DNA of 64,000 nt, taken from the NCBI GenBank assembly GCA_030041045.1, contig JASHOQ010000127.1:1-64000 (forward strand), in the 5' to 3' direction. A model generated the notes under the pieces. It searched no databases, was not told the origin of the DNA, and was given only the letters and a program-made list of their open reading frames with translations. Each line of letters starts with the position of its first letter. The first letter of the stretch is position 1. The stretch comes from Acidobacteriaceae bacterium (GTDB lineage: Bacteria > Acidobacteriota > Terriglobia > Terriglobales > Acidobacteriaceae). A program made the translations under genes and the position numbers. Of this stretch, positions 1 to 11,061 are shown in pieces.

Positions 1-2514
<2,514 letters not shown>

Positions 2515-2540
2515 GACAGAAGACAAAGTTGGTCAAAGGA

Positions 2541-2570
2541 CGCGGACCTGCGGGTCCGCGTTTTTTTTTT
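2541..2570 (+). terminator. Rho-independent terminator of the NifJ-like gene
   Basis: Perfect 8-bp stem CGCGGACC / GGTCCGCG with a TGCG loop, followed directly by ten T. It starts 26 bases after the stop codon and is the clearest intrinsic terminator in the window. Confidence 0.95.
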
Positions 2571-2745
2571 CTGCGCCTCGGCGCGAAACAGACACACGCA
2601 ATAAGCGGCCGCGATCGCCAGGGATCGAAGTCTTCTGTGCAGGCTCCGCGCCGGAGACTTCCGAAACTCCGCTCGTGAAGTACCGTCCGGACGAGACCGG
2701 AAGAATTGCGCCACCGATTGTGCGCGCGCGTCTACTGAATATCCC

Positions 2746-2774
2746 TTGACAGCGCCATCGGTCTGTGCCAAATT
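2746..2774 (+). promoter_or_regulatory. Candidate sigma70-like promoter for the exported protein gene
   Basis: A perfect TTGACA (2746-2751) is followed after 17 bases by CAAATT (2769-2774), a weak -10. It lies about 220 bases before the ATG at 2996, in the 480-base gap after the terminator. The rest of that gap (2571-2745 and 2775-2995) shows no gene I can support. Confidence 0.35.
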
Positions 2775-2995
2775 GTGTCCGTCTTTTCCCACTCCCTGTC
2801 TGCGCCTGGCAACGTGCAATGCAGTCAAACGTTGCGCCCCTCAACCATCGCAGTGGCGCCGCCCCCATGGGGAATTTCGCGGATCGGCCTGCCGGTTCGA
2901 TCCACGGCCAAAGATCAAAACTCCCAATTTTGCCGGAGATTGAGGCAGCACGCTTCCGCGGCGTCACCTGCGACAACCTTCACCTTGGAGGAACT

Positions 2996-3658
2996 ATGAA
3001 TCGCAGAAAAATCGCCGTTACGCTCAGTCTGGCAGCCTTGCTCCTCCTTGCCGGCACTGCACCCGCAAAGGCCCAATTCGCGCGGCCGTCCACCAATGCG
3101 GCCACCATTTACACGGCGCAGGACTTTTCGCCGTGCGGCGCTGAGAATATCGTTGCGCCCACGTTGAATAGCTCGTCTCCGTTGTCCAATGTTTATACCA
3201 ACGTCAGCACCGGCGAGCCCAAGACCGGGCCCGGGCCGATAGCGTGGGAGTCCGGCCCGGCGTGGGGATACCTTGAAGCGGAGGGTTACTCCTCGGCCCC
3301 GGAAAGGGGGAATCAGACCGCTGCATCCTTTTCCGGGTTCACTCTCAGCGTTCCCATGCAATCCGGCACCGCTCCGGTTCTGTTCTACGCGGCCACGGTT
3401 GCCGATGGGTCATGCGCCTATATCATGGTCAACGGCGGCGGCGCATCCACGGGCGCGCTGAGCATCTCAACCACAAACCAGAACTGCTACGTCACTCCCG
3501 CCAGCTATGGAAACGTCTGCTTTATCCTGCTGCCTGAGAACACGAACATCTCCGACATTACCGTATGGTTCTGTATTGAGGCGGCCAATTCTTCCAGTGG
3601 GCCTCCCGGAATTCTGTATATCCAGGACGTCTGGGTCGACTATGTTCCGCAGACTTGA
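2996..3658 (+). CDS. Exported protein of unknown function
   Basis: 220 residues. The ORF track starts earlier, but the ATG at 2996 has a good Shine-Dalgarno (GGAGGA, 4-5 bases upstream) and begins a textbook signal peptide: MNRRK, a Leu/Ala-rich core, and a cleavage site after AKA near residue 26. The mature part is rich in Ser, Thr, Asn and Gly, contains five or six Cys and looks beta-rich. I do not recognise the family. It stands alone between a terminator and a convergent gene, so context gives no function. Confidence 0.75.
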   Translation: MNRRKIAVTLSLAALLLLAGTAPAKAQFARPSTNAATIYTAQDFSPCGAENIVAPTLNSSSPLSNVYTNVSTGEPKTGPGPIAWESGPAWGYLEAEGYSSAPERGNQTAASFSGFTLSVPMQSGTAPVLFYAATVADGSCAYIMVNGGGASTGALSISTTNQNCYVTPASYGNVCFILLPENTNISDITVWFCIEAANSSSGPPGILYIQDVWVDYVPQT

Positions 3659-3723
3659 GCGCATGCACCGCCGCAAGAAAGGAAAATGCCGCGCTCTGCC
3701 CTGCCGGGTGCAAGCGCGCAGCG

Positions 3724-3755
3724 TGCCCCAGGTATCGCTTCCGATGCCTGGGGCA
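3724..3755. repeat. Hairpin repeat (family A-like) between convergent genes
   Basis: TGCCCCAGG TATCG CTTC CGATG CCTGGGGCA forms a stem of 14 bp with one mismatch. It resembles the CCCAGGTCTC...GAGACCTGGG hairpins found elsewhere in the window. It lies in the 314-base gap between convergent genes (3659-3972), where it could stop transcription from both sides; no gene is supported in the rest of the gap. Confidence 0.6.
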
Positions 3756-3972
3756 GTGCAGGTTTGGCACGGTTGCGGGCCTATTTCTGAGAAGGCAAGC
3801 GATGCACATTCGCGGAATAATGCAACGATCGTGGCTCGATCTGTAGCAGCGGTACGATCAGTGGCATGCGTCGCGGCGGCGGCCGAAGATTCGGGCATTT
3901 CCACGTACAGCGTGAGATGGGCGGTAAACGGCGCGCGGATCCAGTGGCGTGAAGGCCACTGCTCGCTCTCGT

Positions 3973-4731
3973 CTATTTTGCCGAGGGCAGAGGCAGGTTG
4001 GGGAAGGTTCGATAGTAGATGTGCGGGCCAACATTGGCGGCGGTGGCACTGGATTTGAGACTGTTCGCGTCCATCTGGGTCAACTGCGCGCCAATGACAA
4101 CGGAGTAGCCGGGGATGACCACCTGGCCGTTTGCGGGGTCCGAGTAGGGTGCGTAGACATCGGCGTGATATTTACCGGCGAACGAGCCGTTGATTTTGCT
4201 GGCGGCGGCGATGGCTTCCGCGGGCGTGGAGAAAGACTCGACGATGACGAAGTAAACGTTGGCAGGCTGAAAGCCGGTGACCCCCTGAACGAACTGGGAG
4301 ACGACGCCGGGCGTAGGAAGGGTGAAGTGCTTGAGGTCGTCGGCCGCGGGCGTGGCCGACGCGGCATAGACCACAACAGGATTGAGGACGATGGCTGCGG
4401 AGTTGGTGTCCGCAGGCAGGAGCGGCGAGTTGGCAGTCGCGGTGAGAAGGCCGGCAAGCATGGCGGGCGCGCTGACGCCTAGTTGAAAGATCATGAAACG
4501 GTCATTCACGTCGGAATGGAGGTAGGCGACAAAGCCGCCCAGGGCAAAGAGCGCAAGCGCGCGGACGAGAAAGCCGATGGCAATAAAGACAAAGGAGCCA
4601 TTGAAGTTGTGAGAGACGGTGCCGTTGAAGAAGAACATGAAGATGGGCGCGAGCCCACCGGCACCGCCGATAAGAAACCGCGGCCACGGCTTCAACTTTT
4701 CCGGAACCTGGCTGCTGGACACTCTGGTCAT
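3973..4731 (-). CDS. Membrane protein of unknown function with C-terminal soluble domain
   Basis: 252 residues from the ATG at 4731, preceded by AAGGAG at 7 bases; the longer ORF start at 4785 lacks such a site. The N-terminal half has about three hydrophobic segments (a Gly-rich one starting near residue 20, one near 50-75 and one near 85-105). The rest is a soluble domain of about 140 residues. The segment NVYFVIVESFSTPAEAIAAASKING resembles a small alpha/beta fold, possibly a SPOR-like or GYD-like domain, but I cannot name it. It is convergent with the exported protein gene upstream. Confidence 0.7.
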   Translation of the reverse strand: MTRVSSSQVPEKLKPWPRFLIGGAGGLAPIFMFFFNGTVSHNFNGSFVFIAIGFLVRALALFALGGFVAYLHSDVNDRFMIFQLGVSAPAMLAGLLTATANSPLLPADTNSAAIVLNPVVVYAASATPAADDLKHFTLPTPGVVSQFVQGVTGFQPANVYFVIVESFSTPAEAIAAASKINGSFAGKYHADVYAPYSDPANGQVVIPGYSVVIGAQLTQMDANSLKSSATAANVGPHIYYRTFPNLPLPSAK

Positions 4732-4857
4732 GGAGAAACTCCTTGAGGCAGGAATCCGGGGAAAGGAAGGGAGACTCGGAGACATTGTGACAGAGAAGCG
4801 GGACGGGTGGGAAGCGGGCGAACTCGCGGAAGGACAATGCCGGTCTTAGCCAGGGAA

Positions 4858-4910
4858 TAACCGCATATCCTTCGCTTCGATCGCTGCGGCGACCTCCCTC
4901 AGGATGATAT
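4858..4910 (+). repeat. Dispersed intergenic repeat, family C
   Basis: AACCGCATATCCTTCGCTTC ... CTCAGGATGATATCGG, one of eight copies in the window of a 50-70-base repeat with a conserved left end (AACYGCAGRTCCTTCGACTC), a GC-rich palindromic middle and a conserved right end (CTCAGGATGACA). It sits in the 341-base gap 4732-5072, which also has short hairpins such as GGGCCTGAAAGCCC; no gene is supported there. Confidence 0.75.
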
Positions 4911-5072
4911 CGGTTGGTAGACGGTTTTGCTTCCCTGCCCTTGCGCGCAACGAACGCGCGCAAGGATGGGGCAGAGAGGGTTGATTCCGGGCCTGAAAGC
5001 CCGATTCCAATCGATGCCGGATTCAGTGGGCTGAAGGCCACTGCTCCATCCGGATTCCCCGCCCTGCCGGAC

Positions 5073-5594
5073 TCAGCGGGTGAAGGTGACGTAGTTGCGT
5101 CCGGCATAAAGGCGGAAGCCGCCGGCGGGGTCGGGCAGCACTTCGAGCGGGCGCGGGCGCGGGATGGCGTCGTCGTGCGTGGAGCTCGCGGTGAAGACGT
5201 CGTGGGCGCCAATATCGGTAACGACGAATTGGTTCCCGGCGACGAAGCCGATGCCGTAGACGCCTGCCGGCAGATCCTGCCCGGCGATGTGGATGGGCGC
5301 CTCGACGACGAAATAGGCCTGATACTTGGCGGCGACGGCGGTGGAGTAGCCGCTGGTTTCAACCAGCGTGGCGAGCACGTAATGGCCGTCAGCGAATTGG
5401 ACGCCGCCAGAGTTGCGCAGCTCTGTGGGCGCGGACTGGCCCGCGTACCAGACGCTGGCCGGAAGCAGCTTCTGCACGTCGACTGCGGCGAGGATTTTAT
5501 CGGCCGGCTGCTGGCCGGGGGCCGGGAAAGGCAGGATGACGGCAGCGGCGAGAGCCGACGTGCATGCCAACTTTCTGATTGCTTGCCAATGCAT
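5073..5594 (-). CDS. Exported protein of unknown function
   Basis: 173 residues from the ATG at 5594, chosen because AGGAGG lies upstream; the ORF-track start at 5642 would add 16 residues without such a site. Residues 1-28 form a signal peptide (MHWQAIRKLACTSALAAAV, then PAPGQQ). The mature protein is mostly predicted beta strand, with the pattern YVLATLVETSG, GQDLPAGVYGIGFV and GGFRLYAGRNYVTFTR. Proteins of this kind with a DLPAGxY segment resemble DUF2911-like or related acidobacterial beta-sandwich proteins, but this is only a resemblance. Single gene, no clear operon partner. Confidence 0.75.
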   Translation of the reverse strand: MHWQAIRKLACTSALAAAVILPFPAPGQQPADKILAAVDVQKLLPASVWYAGQSAPTELRNSGGVQFADGHYVLATLVETSGYSTAVAAKYQAYFVVEAPIHIAGQDLPAGVYGIGFVAGNQFVVTDIGAHDVFTASSTHDDAIPRPRPLEVLPDPAGGFRLYAGRNYVTFTR

Positions 5595-5724
5595 TGCGAA
5601 CTTCCTCCTGAATGAGTGACACCGCACCGGAGTATACCGCATGGAGCGGATGAGGAGATGGGACGGCTTCGCGCCTGGCTTGGGATTCCCTTCTCTCTCC
5701 GGGCCGATGAAGGGTGCGTAGAGG

Positions 5725-7185
5725 TCAGGGGAGATAGAGATTCACGTAATCGGGGACGGGCATGGGGTCGAGACGGGCGGGCGAGAGAGAGGCGGCGAGG
5801 ATGCGCTCTTGCTGTTCAGAAGAGAAGCGCCGGCGCAGGTTGGATTTGAATTTTTCGACCAGCAGAGGCATGCCTTCTTCGCGGCGGCGGCGATGGCCGA
5901 TGGGGTACTCGACTGTCTCCTCAAGCACAGTCCCATCTTCGAGGACGGCACGAAGTGCGTTGGCGATGGAGCGTTTTTCGGGGTCGAGGTAGTCGCGGGT
6001 GAACCGGGGATTTTCGACGCATTCGATGCGGGCGCGGAGCTGGTCGATCCTGGGGCCAATTTCCGGATCGAGGGCGATGGCATCTTCGTAGTCGGCGGCG
6101 GTGAGGCGCGCGAAAAGGAGGGGGATGGCGACCATGTACTGAATGCAGTGGTCGCGGTCGGCGGGGTTCGAAAGCGGGCCTTTCTTATCGATGATGCGCA
6201 GGCAGGCCTGGTGCGTGTGAATTTTTATTTCTTTAATGCTTTGGGACGAGAGCTGTGCCTGATCGAGCCGCCTTCGGATCTTCATGGCGGCCTCGACGGC
6301 GGCCTGCGCGTGGAACTCGGCGGGGTAACTGATTTTGAAGAGGACGTTCTCCATGACGTAAGAGCCATAGGGGCGCTGGAACTTGAATTCTCGGCCGCGA
6401 AAGGACGCCTCATAAAAACCCCAGGTCTTCGCGGTGAGCGCTGTGGGGTAACCCATTTCGCCGGCGCGCGCCATGAGCGCTAGGCGGACGGCGCGGCTGG
6501 TGGCATCGCCTGCGGCCCAGCTTTTGCGCGAGCCAGTGTTGGGCGCGTGGCGATAGGTGCGCAGGCTCTGGCCGTCGATCCAGGCATTTGAAATCGCGTT
6601 GATGGTCTGCTCGCGCGTAAGGCCGAGGAGCGAGCAGACAACGGCGGTGGAAGCGACTTTAACGAGGACGACGTGATCTAAGCCGACCTGGTTGAAGGAA
6701 TTTTCAAGCGCGAGGCAGCCCTGGATTTCGTGGGCCTTGATCATGGCGGTGAGAACGTCGCGCATGAGGAGGGGCGGCTTGTCCGCGGCCAGATTCGACC
6801 GCGAGAGCCAGTCGGCGACGGCGAGAATGGCGCCGAGATTGTCGCTGGGATGGCCCCACTCGGCGGCGAGAAAGGTGTCGTTGAAGTCAAGCCAGCGGAT
6901 GAGGGTGCCGATATTGAAGGCGGCCTGTACGGGATCGAGGACGAAATCCGTGCCCGGAACCCGCGCGCCGTTGGGAACCGTGGTGCCGGGGACGATGGGG
7001 CCGAGGAGTTTGGTGCAGGCGGGGTAGTCGAGGGCTTCAAGGCCGCAGCCGAGCGTGTCGATAAGGCAGAAGCGTGCGGTTGTGTAGGCGAGGTCGGATT
7101 CGATTTTGGAATCGAGGGCATAGTCGGCGATATCGCTGAGGACCGGGTCAGGGGCGGGGGAATTGGCGGGGATGGGCGAAGACAT
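5725..7185 (-). CDS. prpD: MmgE/PrpD family 2-methylcitrate dehydratase
   Basis: 486 residues from the ATG at 7185, which has AAGGAA five bases upstream; the ORF-track start at 7215 is less likely. The sequence follows PrpD, with a [14 protein letters not shown] segment, [21 protein letters not shown] near residues 105-125, and [19 protein letters not shown]. PrpD dehydrates 2-methylcitrate to 2-methyl-cis-aconitate in the cytosolic methylcitrate cycle, which turns propionyl-CoA into pyruvate and succinate. It lies 252 bases downstream of prpC on the same strand. The gap holds three repeat elements, so co-transcription with prpBC is uncertain, but the function is well supported by the neighbours. 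Confidence 0.92.
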   Translation of the reverse strand: MSSPIPANSPAPDPVLSDIADYALDSKIESDLAYTTARFCLIDTLGCGLEALDYPACTKLLGPIVPGTTVPNGARVPGTDFVLDPVQAAFNIGTLIRWLDFNDTFLAAEWGHPSDNLGAILAVADWLSRSNLAADKPPLLMRDVLTAMIKAHEIQGCLALENSFNQVGLDHVVLVKVASTAVVCSLLGLTREQTINAISNAWIDGQSLRTYRHAPNTGSRKSWAAGDATSRAVRLALMARAGEMGYPTALTAKTWGFYEASFRGREFKFQRPYGSYVMENVLFKISYPAEFHAQAAVEAAMKIRRRLDQAQLSSQSIKEIKIHTHQACLRIIDKKGPLSNPADRDHCIQYMVAIPLLFARLTAADYEDAIALDPEIGPRIDQLRARIECVENPRFTRDYLDPEKRSIANALRAVLEDGTVLEETVEYPIGHRRRREEGMPLLVEKFKSNLRRRFSSEQQERILAASLSPARLDPMPVPDYVNLYLP

Positions 7186-7246
7186 TGGGGTTCCTTGGAA
7201 GCCAAAAGCGATCAATTTAATTGTAGAGATGGGGAGCGGACGAAGA

Positions 7247-7413
7247 GCAACTGCAGTTCCTTCGACTCGGTCGCGGCGGCGACCTCGCTCAGGATGACAT
7301 CGCTGAATTTGTGGCTCCCACCCTTTCGCCGAAAAACGGCGAAAGGATGGGACAACAAGACCTGGTTTAGATTCGTGGTTTCCCCGGTCTCAAAACCGAG
7401 ACCTGGGGCACCC
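7247..7413 (+). repeat. Cluster of three intergenic repeats (C, B, A) between prpC and prpD
   Basis: Three elements stand in a row. Family C is at 7247-7300 (ends CTCAGGATGACA). Family B is at 7317-7356, CCCACCCTTTCGCC GAAAAAC GGCGAAAGGATGGGACAAC, a long inverted repeat. Family A is at 7382-7413, CCCCGGTCTC...GAGACCTGGGG. They fill nearly all the prpC-prpD gap and could fold in the mRNA. Confidence 0.8.
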
Positions 7414-7437
7414 AGGATCACAAGCACGTGAGTATCT

Positions 7438-8592
7438 CTAGGTACGCTGTTTCAGCGGTATGAAGTTGAGGTTGTCTGGCCCGGTGTAGTTGGCCGAGGG
7501 GCGGATGATTTTGCCATCCTGGCGCTGCTCGATGACGTGGGCGCTCCAGCCGGCCGTGCGCGCCAGAACGAAGAGCGGCGTGAAGAGATCGACGGGAATC
7601 CGCATGAGGTGATAGGCGACGGCGGAGTACCAATCGAGGTTGGGAAACATTTTCTTGGCGGATTGCATGGTGGTCTCGATGCGCTCGGCGACGGCGAAGA
7701 GGCGCCGGCCTTCGGAGGTCGTAGCCAAAGAATGAGCTGACGCGCGGATGATGGCGTTGCGCGGGTCGGCGATGGTGTAGACGGGATGGCCGAAGCCGAT
7801 GATGACTTCACGGTTTTCCACGCGGCGGAGGATGTCGGCCTCGGCTTCGTCGGGCGTGGCGTAGCGCTGTTGAATCACGAGCGCGACCTCATTGGCGCCG
7901 CCGTGCTTGGGACCTTTGAGCGCGCCGATGGCGCCGGTGATGCACGAATAGAGATCGGAACCGGTGCCGGCGATGACGCGCGCAGTGAAGGTGGAGGCGT
8001 TGAATTCGTGCTCGGCGTAGAGAATGAGCGAGGCCTGCATGGCGGCGACGAATTCTTTCGGAGGCGCGGCGCCGTGAAGCAGATGGAGAAAGTGCTCGGC
8101 GATGGAATCGTCGGCGGTTTGAACCTCGATGCGTTGGCCGCCGTTGCGCGCGAACTGGTGCCAGTAAACGAGCATGGAAGGGAGTGAGGCGAGCAGCGCG
8201 TCGGCGAGGGCGCGTGCGGCAGCTTCCGAATGGTCTTCGGATTCGGGCCGCAGGCAGCCGAGGACGGAGACGCCGGTGCGGAGCACATCCATGGGATGCG
8301 TGGAGGCGGGGAGCAGCTCGAGGGCCTGTTTGAGCGGAGCGGGCAGGCCGCGCAGCGAGCGCAGGCGCGCTTTGTACGCGGCCAGTTGGGATGTGTTGGG
8401 CAGAGTCCCATGGATGAGCAGGTGGGCGACTTCTTCAAACTCGCAGTGGGCGGCGAGGTCGGCGATGTCGTAGCCGCGGTAGTGGAGATCGTTGCCGCTC
8501 TGGCCCACGGTGCAGATGGCGGTGTTGCCTGCCGGGGTGCCGGAGAGCGCCACGGATTTCTTGGGTTTGAAGGGTGCGGCTTCAGAGGTCAT
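7438..8592 (-). CDS. prpC: 2-methylcitrate synthase
   Basis: 384 residues, the usual length for a type II citrate synthase-like PrpC. Citrate synthase features are present: a His in [15 protein letters not shown] near 225, [13 protein letters not shown] near 270, and the C-terminal RPSANYTGP segment, which is typical of methylcitrate synthases. The enzyme condenses propionyl-CoA with oxaloacetate. Its ATG overlaps the stop codon of prpB by four bases (ATGA), so the two are translationally coupled. A plain citrate synthase is unlikely given prpB and prpD on either side. Confidence 0.94.
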   Translation of the reverse strand: MTSEAAPFKPKKSVALSGTPAGNTAICTVGQSGNDLHYRGYDIADLAAHCEFEEVAHLLIHGTLPNTSQLAAYKARLRSLRGLPAPLKQALELLPASTHPMDVLRTGVSVLGCLRPESEDHSEAAARALADALLASLPSMLVYWHQFARNGGQRIEVQTADDSIAEHFLHLLHGAAPPKEFVAAMQASLILYAEHEFNASTFTARVIAGTGSDLYSCITGAIGALKGPKHGGANEVALVIQQRYATPDEAEADILRRVENREVIIGFGHPVYTIADPRNAIIRASAHSLATTSEGRRLFAVAERIETTMQSAKKMFPNLDWYSAVAYHLMRIPVDLFTPLFVLARTAGWSAHVIEQRQDGKIIRPSANYTGPDNLNFIPLKQRT

Positions 8593-9506
8593 GGATTTGA
8601 TTGTTTCCCTTTGGCGAAGAGGGCGTCGAGTTTTTCTTCGTAGGCGTGGTAGTCCAGGTAGCGATAGAGCTCCTCGCGCGTCTGCATGATCGGCAAAAGG
8701 CTTTTTTGCGTGCCTTCGGCGCGGATGGTCTCGTAGACCTTGAGGGCCGCGGCGTTCATGGCGCGGTACGCGGCGCAGCAGTAGAGGATCATATCGACGC
8801 CGGCTTGAGCGAGCTCGTCGCGGGTGAAGAGGGGCGTCTGGCCGAACTCGGTGATGTTGGCGAGGATGGGCACGCCAAGAGCGCGCTTGAATTCGGAGTA
8901 TTGGCTCAACTCGGTGACGGCTTCGGCAAAGAGCATGTCGGCGCCGGCGGCGACGTAGGCGCGGGCGCGGAGGATGGCGGCGGCGAGACCTTCGACGGCG
9001 AGCGCGTCGGTGCGTGCCATGATCACGAAGTCGGGATCGGCGCGTGCATCGTCTCTGGCATCGACGGCGGCCTTGATGCGATCGACCATCTCTTCGGCGG
9101 GGACGAGCTCCTTGCCGGGGCGATGGCCGCAGCGCTTCTGGCCGAGCTGGTCCTCGATGTGCACCGCGGCCGCCCCGGCCTTGATGAGGGAGCGGATGGT
9201 GCGCGCGATGGAGAATGCGCCGCCGAAGCCAGTGTCGATATCGACGAGGAGCGGGAGGGGCGAGGCGTCGGTGATGCGGCGAACGTCGATGAGGAGGTCG
9301 TCAAGGGTGCTGATGCCGAGATCGGGCAGGCCGAGAGAGTTGGCGGCGAGGCCGCCGCCGGAGAGATAAAGCGCGCGGAAACCCGCGGCCTGGGCGAGGC
9401 GCGCGGTATACGCGTTGATGGCGCCGGCCACCTGGAGCGGCTTTTCCTGGGCCAGAGCGGCGAGAAAGCGCGCGCCGGGTGATGCGATTGGGGTGTGTTC
9501 CGTCAT
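8589..9506 (-). CDS. prpB: Methylisocitrate lyase
   Basis: 305 residues from the ATG at 9506 ([11 protein letters not shown]), with AAGGA directly upstream. The 602-residue ORF in the track runs on through intergenic DNA and is not real beyond this point. The isocitrate lyase/PEP mutase superfamily fold is evident: [30 protein letters not shown] (metal-binding Asp) and GQKRCGH, which matches the KKCGH active-site loop with the catalytic Cys. PrpB splits 2-methylisocitrate into pyruvate and succinate. It is the first gene of prpBC(D). Confidence 0.94.
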   Translation of the reverse strand: MTEHTPIASPGARFLAALAQEKPLQVAGAINAYTARLAQAAGFRALYLSGGGLAANSLGLPDLGISTLDDLLIDVRRITDASPLPLLVDIDTGFGGAFSIARTIRSLIKAGAAAVHIEDQLGQKRCGHRPGKELVPAEEMVDRIKAAVDARDDARADPDFVIMARTDALAVEGLAAAILRARAYVAAGADMLFAEAVTELSQYSEFKRALGVPILANITEFGQTPLFTRDELAQAGVDMILYCCAAYRAMNAAALKVYETIRAEGTQKSLLPIMQTREELYRYLDYHAYEEKLDALFAKGKQSNP

Positions 9507-9647
9507 ATTCCTTAACGCCGCATCATAGCAGGTGATCACATTTTTATCCTCTGGTGCGGGGTGCGGTGCGACAATCAACGGGTTAACCAATGACGGGCGA
9601 GGCCACGAGCATTTTTTTCTGAGGGCCTCCGTGCGAAGGAGAAAGGC

Positions 9648-10217
9648 ATGACGAGACGAGTAATGTTGAGGCGAGTACTGATCGGCGCGGGGCTGATGCT
9701 GGGCGCCGCGGGCCTGATGGCGCAACAACAGCCGAAGAAGCCGCCGCTCAGCCCGCCGGCAACGGCTTCGGCAACCGTTGGCGGAAAGTCGATCACCATT
9801 ACGTACAGCTCGCCGCGTGTGCGCGGGCGCGCGGGCAAGATCTTCACCAAGGATGGGCTGATCAGCCACGATCCGCATTACCCGGTATGGCGCGCGGGCG
9901 CGAACTCGGCTACGACGCTGAAGACGGATGGAGACCTGACGATCGGCGACCTGCAGGTGCCCGCGGGGACGTACACGCTGTTCGTGGATATTTCCGACCC
10001 GGCCAACTGGACGCTGATTGTGAGCAAGGCGACGGGCGAGTGGGGGCTGGCGTACGACGCGACGAAGGACCTGGGCAAGACGGCGATGACCATGGCTGCG
10101 CCGCCGAGCCTGGTGGAGGATTTGACCTACACGCTGACCGACGAAGGCGGCGGCAAGGGGACGCTGACGCTGGCATGGGAGAACGTGAGCGCGAGCGTGG
10201 CGATTGAGGCGCATTGA
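9648..10217 (+). CDS. DUF2911 family exported protein
   Basis: 189 residues with a signal peptide ([19 protein letters not shown], cleavage near AQQ at 25-27). The mature part follows the DUF2911 pattern: [49 protein letters not shown] and WTLIVSK. These are secreted beta-rich proteins common in Acidobacteria and Bacteroidetes, of unknown biochemical role. The gene is divergent from prpB, with 141 bases between the starts. No operon partner downstream, where a family C repeat follows. Confidence 0.85.
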   Translation: MTRRVMLRRVLIGAGLMLGAAGLMAQQQPKKPPLSPPATASATVGGKSITITYSSPRVRGRAGKIFTKDGLISHDPHYPVWRAGANSATTLKTDGDLTIGDLQVPAGTYTLFVDISDPANWTLIVSKATGEWGLAYDATKDLGKTAMTMAAPPSLVEDLTYTLTDEGGGKGTLTLAWENVSASVAIEAH

Positions 10218-10235
10218 CGAAAGATTGGGTTCTAA

Positions 10236-10296
10236 CAGCAGGTCCTTCCACTCCGTCCGCCCGGCTGGTGGCGGGTGGACTTCGCTCAGGATGACA
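10236..10296 (+). repeat. Dispersed intergenic repeat, family C
   Basis: AGCAGGTCCTTCCACTCCGT ... CTTCGCTCAGGATGACA, with an imperfect palindromic middle (GTCCGCCCGGCTGGTGGCGGGTGGAC). Located 18 bases after the DUF2911 stop codon. Confidence 0.7.
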
Positions 10297-10456
10297 GAGC
10301 CGGAGATTTGATTCCCCACCCCAGGCGCAAAAGCAAACACGCGCTGCCCAGAGGGCGCCCAGGTGGGGCAACCATTTCCCGGCTGGAGCGCACACACAGC
10401 GGCACTCCCGGTAAAATAAAAGAAGTAAATTTTGAGCTGCGACGAGGACTGGAGAA

Positions 10457-10858
10457 TTGCCGCTGTACCCCTACCGCTGCACGCAGTGCGGCCATCGATT
10501 CGAGAAAATCCAAAGGTTCAGCGACGAGCCGGTGAAGGTGTGCCCGCGGTGCGGGGGCCCGGTGGAGCGCGTGCTGACCGCGCCGGGACTGCAGTTCAAG
10601 GGCGCGGGGTGGTACGTGAACGACTACGCGCCGAAGAGCAGCGGGACAAAGACGGAGTCCGCGGATTCGCCGGGGGCTGCGCCGGCCGAGAGCAAGGGCG
10701 AGGGCAAGGCGGAGAGCAAGACGGAAACGAAGCCGGCAACGAGTTCCGGCGGAGACAGCAGCTCGTCGAGTGCATCGAGTACCTCAAGCGCGTCGAGTTC
10801 GCCGGGCGCGTCGAGCGGATCGGCGCCGTCCTCGACACCCGGTTCGACGACGACCTGA
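10457..10858 (+). CDS. FmdB-family zinc ribbon protein
   Basis: 133 residues with a TTG start at 10457; a GAGGAC/GGAG purine stretch lies just upstream. Residues 1-40 are a putative regulatory zinc ribbon, [13 protein letters not shown] then [11 protein letters not shown], with four Cys for one zinc, followed by the family-typical tail [12 protein letters not shown]. From about residue 55 on the protein is Ser/Gly/Ala/Lys-rich and probably disordered; such tails vary in the family. FmdB-type proteins are small and of unknown role, sometimes linked to regulation of formamidase or amide use. Start codon choice is moderately sure. Confidence 0.85.
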   Translation: MPLYPYRCTQCGHRFEKIQRFSDEPVKVCPRCGGPVERVLTAPGLQFKGAGWYVNDYAPKSSGTKTESADSPGAAPAESKGEGKAESKTETKPATSSGGDSSSSSASSTSSASSSPGASSGSAPSSTPGSTTT

Positions 10859-10908
10859 TCGATGCACACGGCGTGGTGTCATAAAGGTTCACGTAAAAAA
10901 GCGGACAG

Positions 10909-10980
10909 GCAACCGCAGATTCTTCGCTTACCACCCCTAAACTGAAGAGCGTTTGGGGCCCGGTGCGCTCAGAATGACAT
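10909..10980 (+). repeat. Dispersed intergenic repeat, family C (diverged)
   Basis: CAACCGCAGATTCTTCGCTT ... GCGCTCAGAATGACATCGG. Both ends match the family, but the middle differs from other copies (CCCCTAAAC...GTTTGGGG inverted repeat). It lies upstream of the symporter gene. Confidence 0.6.
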
Positions 10981-11061
10981 CGGCTATACCGTCAGGAACC
11001 TCTGGGATGGGATAGGTAGCGCGCATAGGATAATGGAGACCTTGACCCTCAAGGCTCCCGA

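Noticed and set aside
8589-10397. 602-codon ORF on the minus strand
   Set aside because: Only the last 305 codons match PrpB with a ribosome site; the rest runs through the promoter gap and antisense to the DUF2911 gene.
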